A stretch of 6,345 nt of DNA from UBA8950 sp034411635 (lineage in GTDB: Bacteria; Chloroflexota; Anaerolineae; Anaerolineales; Villigracilaceae). Below the pieces are notes generated by a model. That model was not told where the DNA came from and searched no databases. It was given only the letters and a program-made list of their open reading frames with translations. The stretch spans positions 1 through 6,345 of the forward strand of contig DAOUML010000209.1 in the NCBI GenBank assembly GCA_034411635.1. The letters are read 5' to 3'. The position numbers and the translations under genes were made by a program. Position 1 is the stretch's first letter. Each line of letters starts with the position of its first letter. This document shows positions 6,268-6,345 of this stretch, piece by piece.

Positions 6268-6309
6268 CCCCTCTACCACTTCGTGGCACACGTCCCGGTG
6301 GGAGAGGGG
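6268..6309. repeat. Imperfect inverted repeat, possible dispersed intergenic hairpin element
   Basis: CCCCTCTACCAC (6268-6279) pairs with GTGGGAGAGGGG (6298-6309), giving 11 of 12 pairs with one A/G mismatch. Inside the 18-base loop, CGTG (6282-6285) and CACG (6289-6292) can form an inner stem. Alternatively CCAC (6276-6279) can pair with GTGG (6283-6286). A pyrimidine-rich tract (6244-6274, CCCTCACCCCCGG) precedes it. Hairpins of the type CCCCTCTCCC...GGGAGAGGGG recur between genes in many bacterial genomes, including Chloroflexota as I recall. The copy number here cannot be judged from one window. No T-tract follows, so it is not a terminator by itself. Confidence 0.55.
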
Positions 6310-6345
6310 AGAAAACAGGGACGCTTCTGTCACTTTCAGAAAAAA

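Noticed and set aside
6325..6341. TTCTG/CAGAA hairpin at the window edge as a second terminator
   Set aside because: It has only five A/T-rich pairs and no T-tract on the + strand within the window. On the - strand no gene is seen that it would terminate.

Overview
The window carries one co-directional operon on the + strand for translation, ribosome maturation and RNA processing. The order is ylxR/rnpM, infB, rbfA, nrnA, truB, ribF, then a DUF3267-type membrane protein, closed by a clear intrinsic terminator. This is the classical bacterial nusA-infB neighbourhood. nusA would be expected just upstream, but it cannot be recognised in the first 110 bases. Base composition is moderate in GC. 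The short IF-2 (589 aa) has an N-terminal block ending INQAIDFDTAAIVAAEFG, which recalls IF-2 of Chloroflexota, especially Anaerolineae. That assignment is an inference from memory, with moderate confidence.

Layout: 1-110 is AT-rich leader DNA with a possible promoter. ylxR is at 111-419. An 87-base structured leader at 420-506 precedes infB (507-2276; the longer reading from 462 is not supported). rbfA is at 2299-2655. A 67-base gap follows, exactly spanned by a 24-codon mini-ORF. nrnA (2723-3694) and truB (3710-4630, with a full AGGAGG) are tightly spaced. ribF (4649-5560) follows, and its stop overlaps the start of the DUF3267 gene (5557-6147) in ATGA. A GC-rich hairpin with T-tracts (6174-6215) ends the operon. 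The last 130 bases hold no gene, but they do hold an imperfect CCCCTCT/AGAGGGG inverted repeat that looks like a dispersed intergenic element.

How the genes work together: IF-2 places initiator tRNA on the 30S subunit. RbfA matures the 16S rRNA 5' region of that subunit. TruB makes pseudouridine 55 in tRNA. YlxR is an RNA-binding modulator connected with RNase P. NrnA clears nano-RNAs and pAp. RibF makes FMN and FAD and is a frequent neighbour of truB. The ylxQ (L7Ae-like) gene often found between ylxR and infB is missing, and so is the rpsO/pnp pair often found after ribF. In that last place stands the predicted membrane zinc metalloprotease.

No novel defence, mobile or CRISPR system is visible. 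The points worth a second look are the mini-ORF between rbfA and nrnA, the translationally coupled DUF3267 protein, the structured infB leader, a change of GC skew inside nrnA, and the nested hairpin repeat after the terminator.
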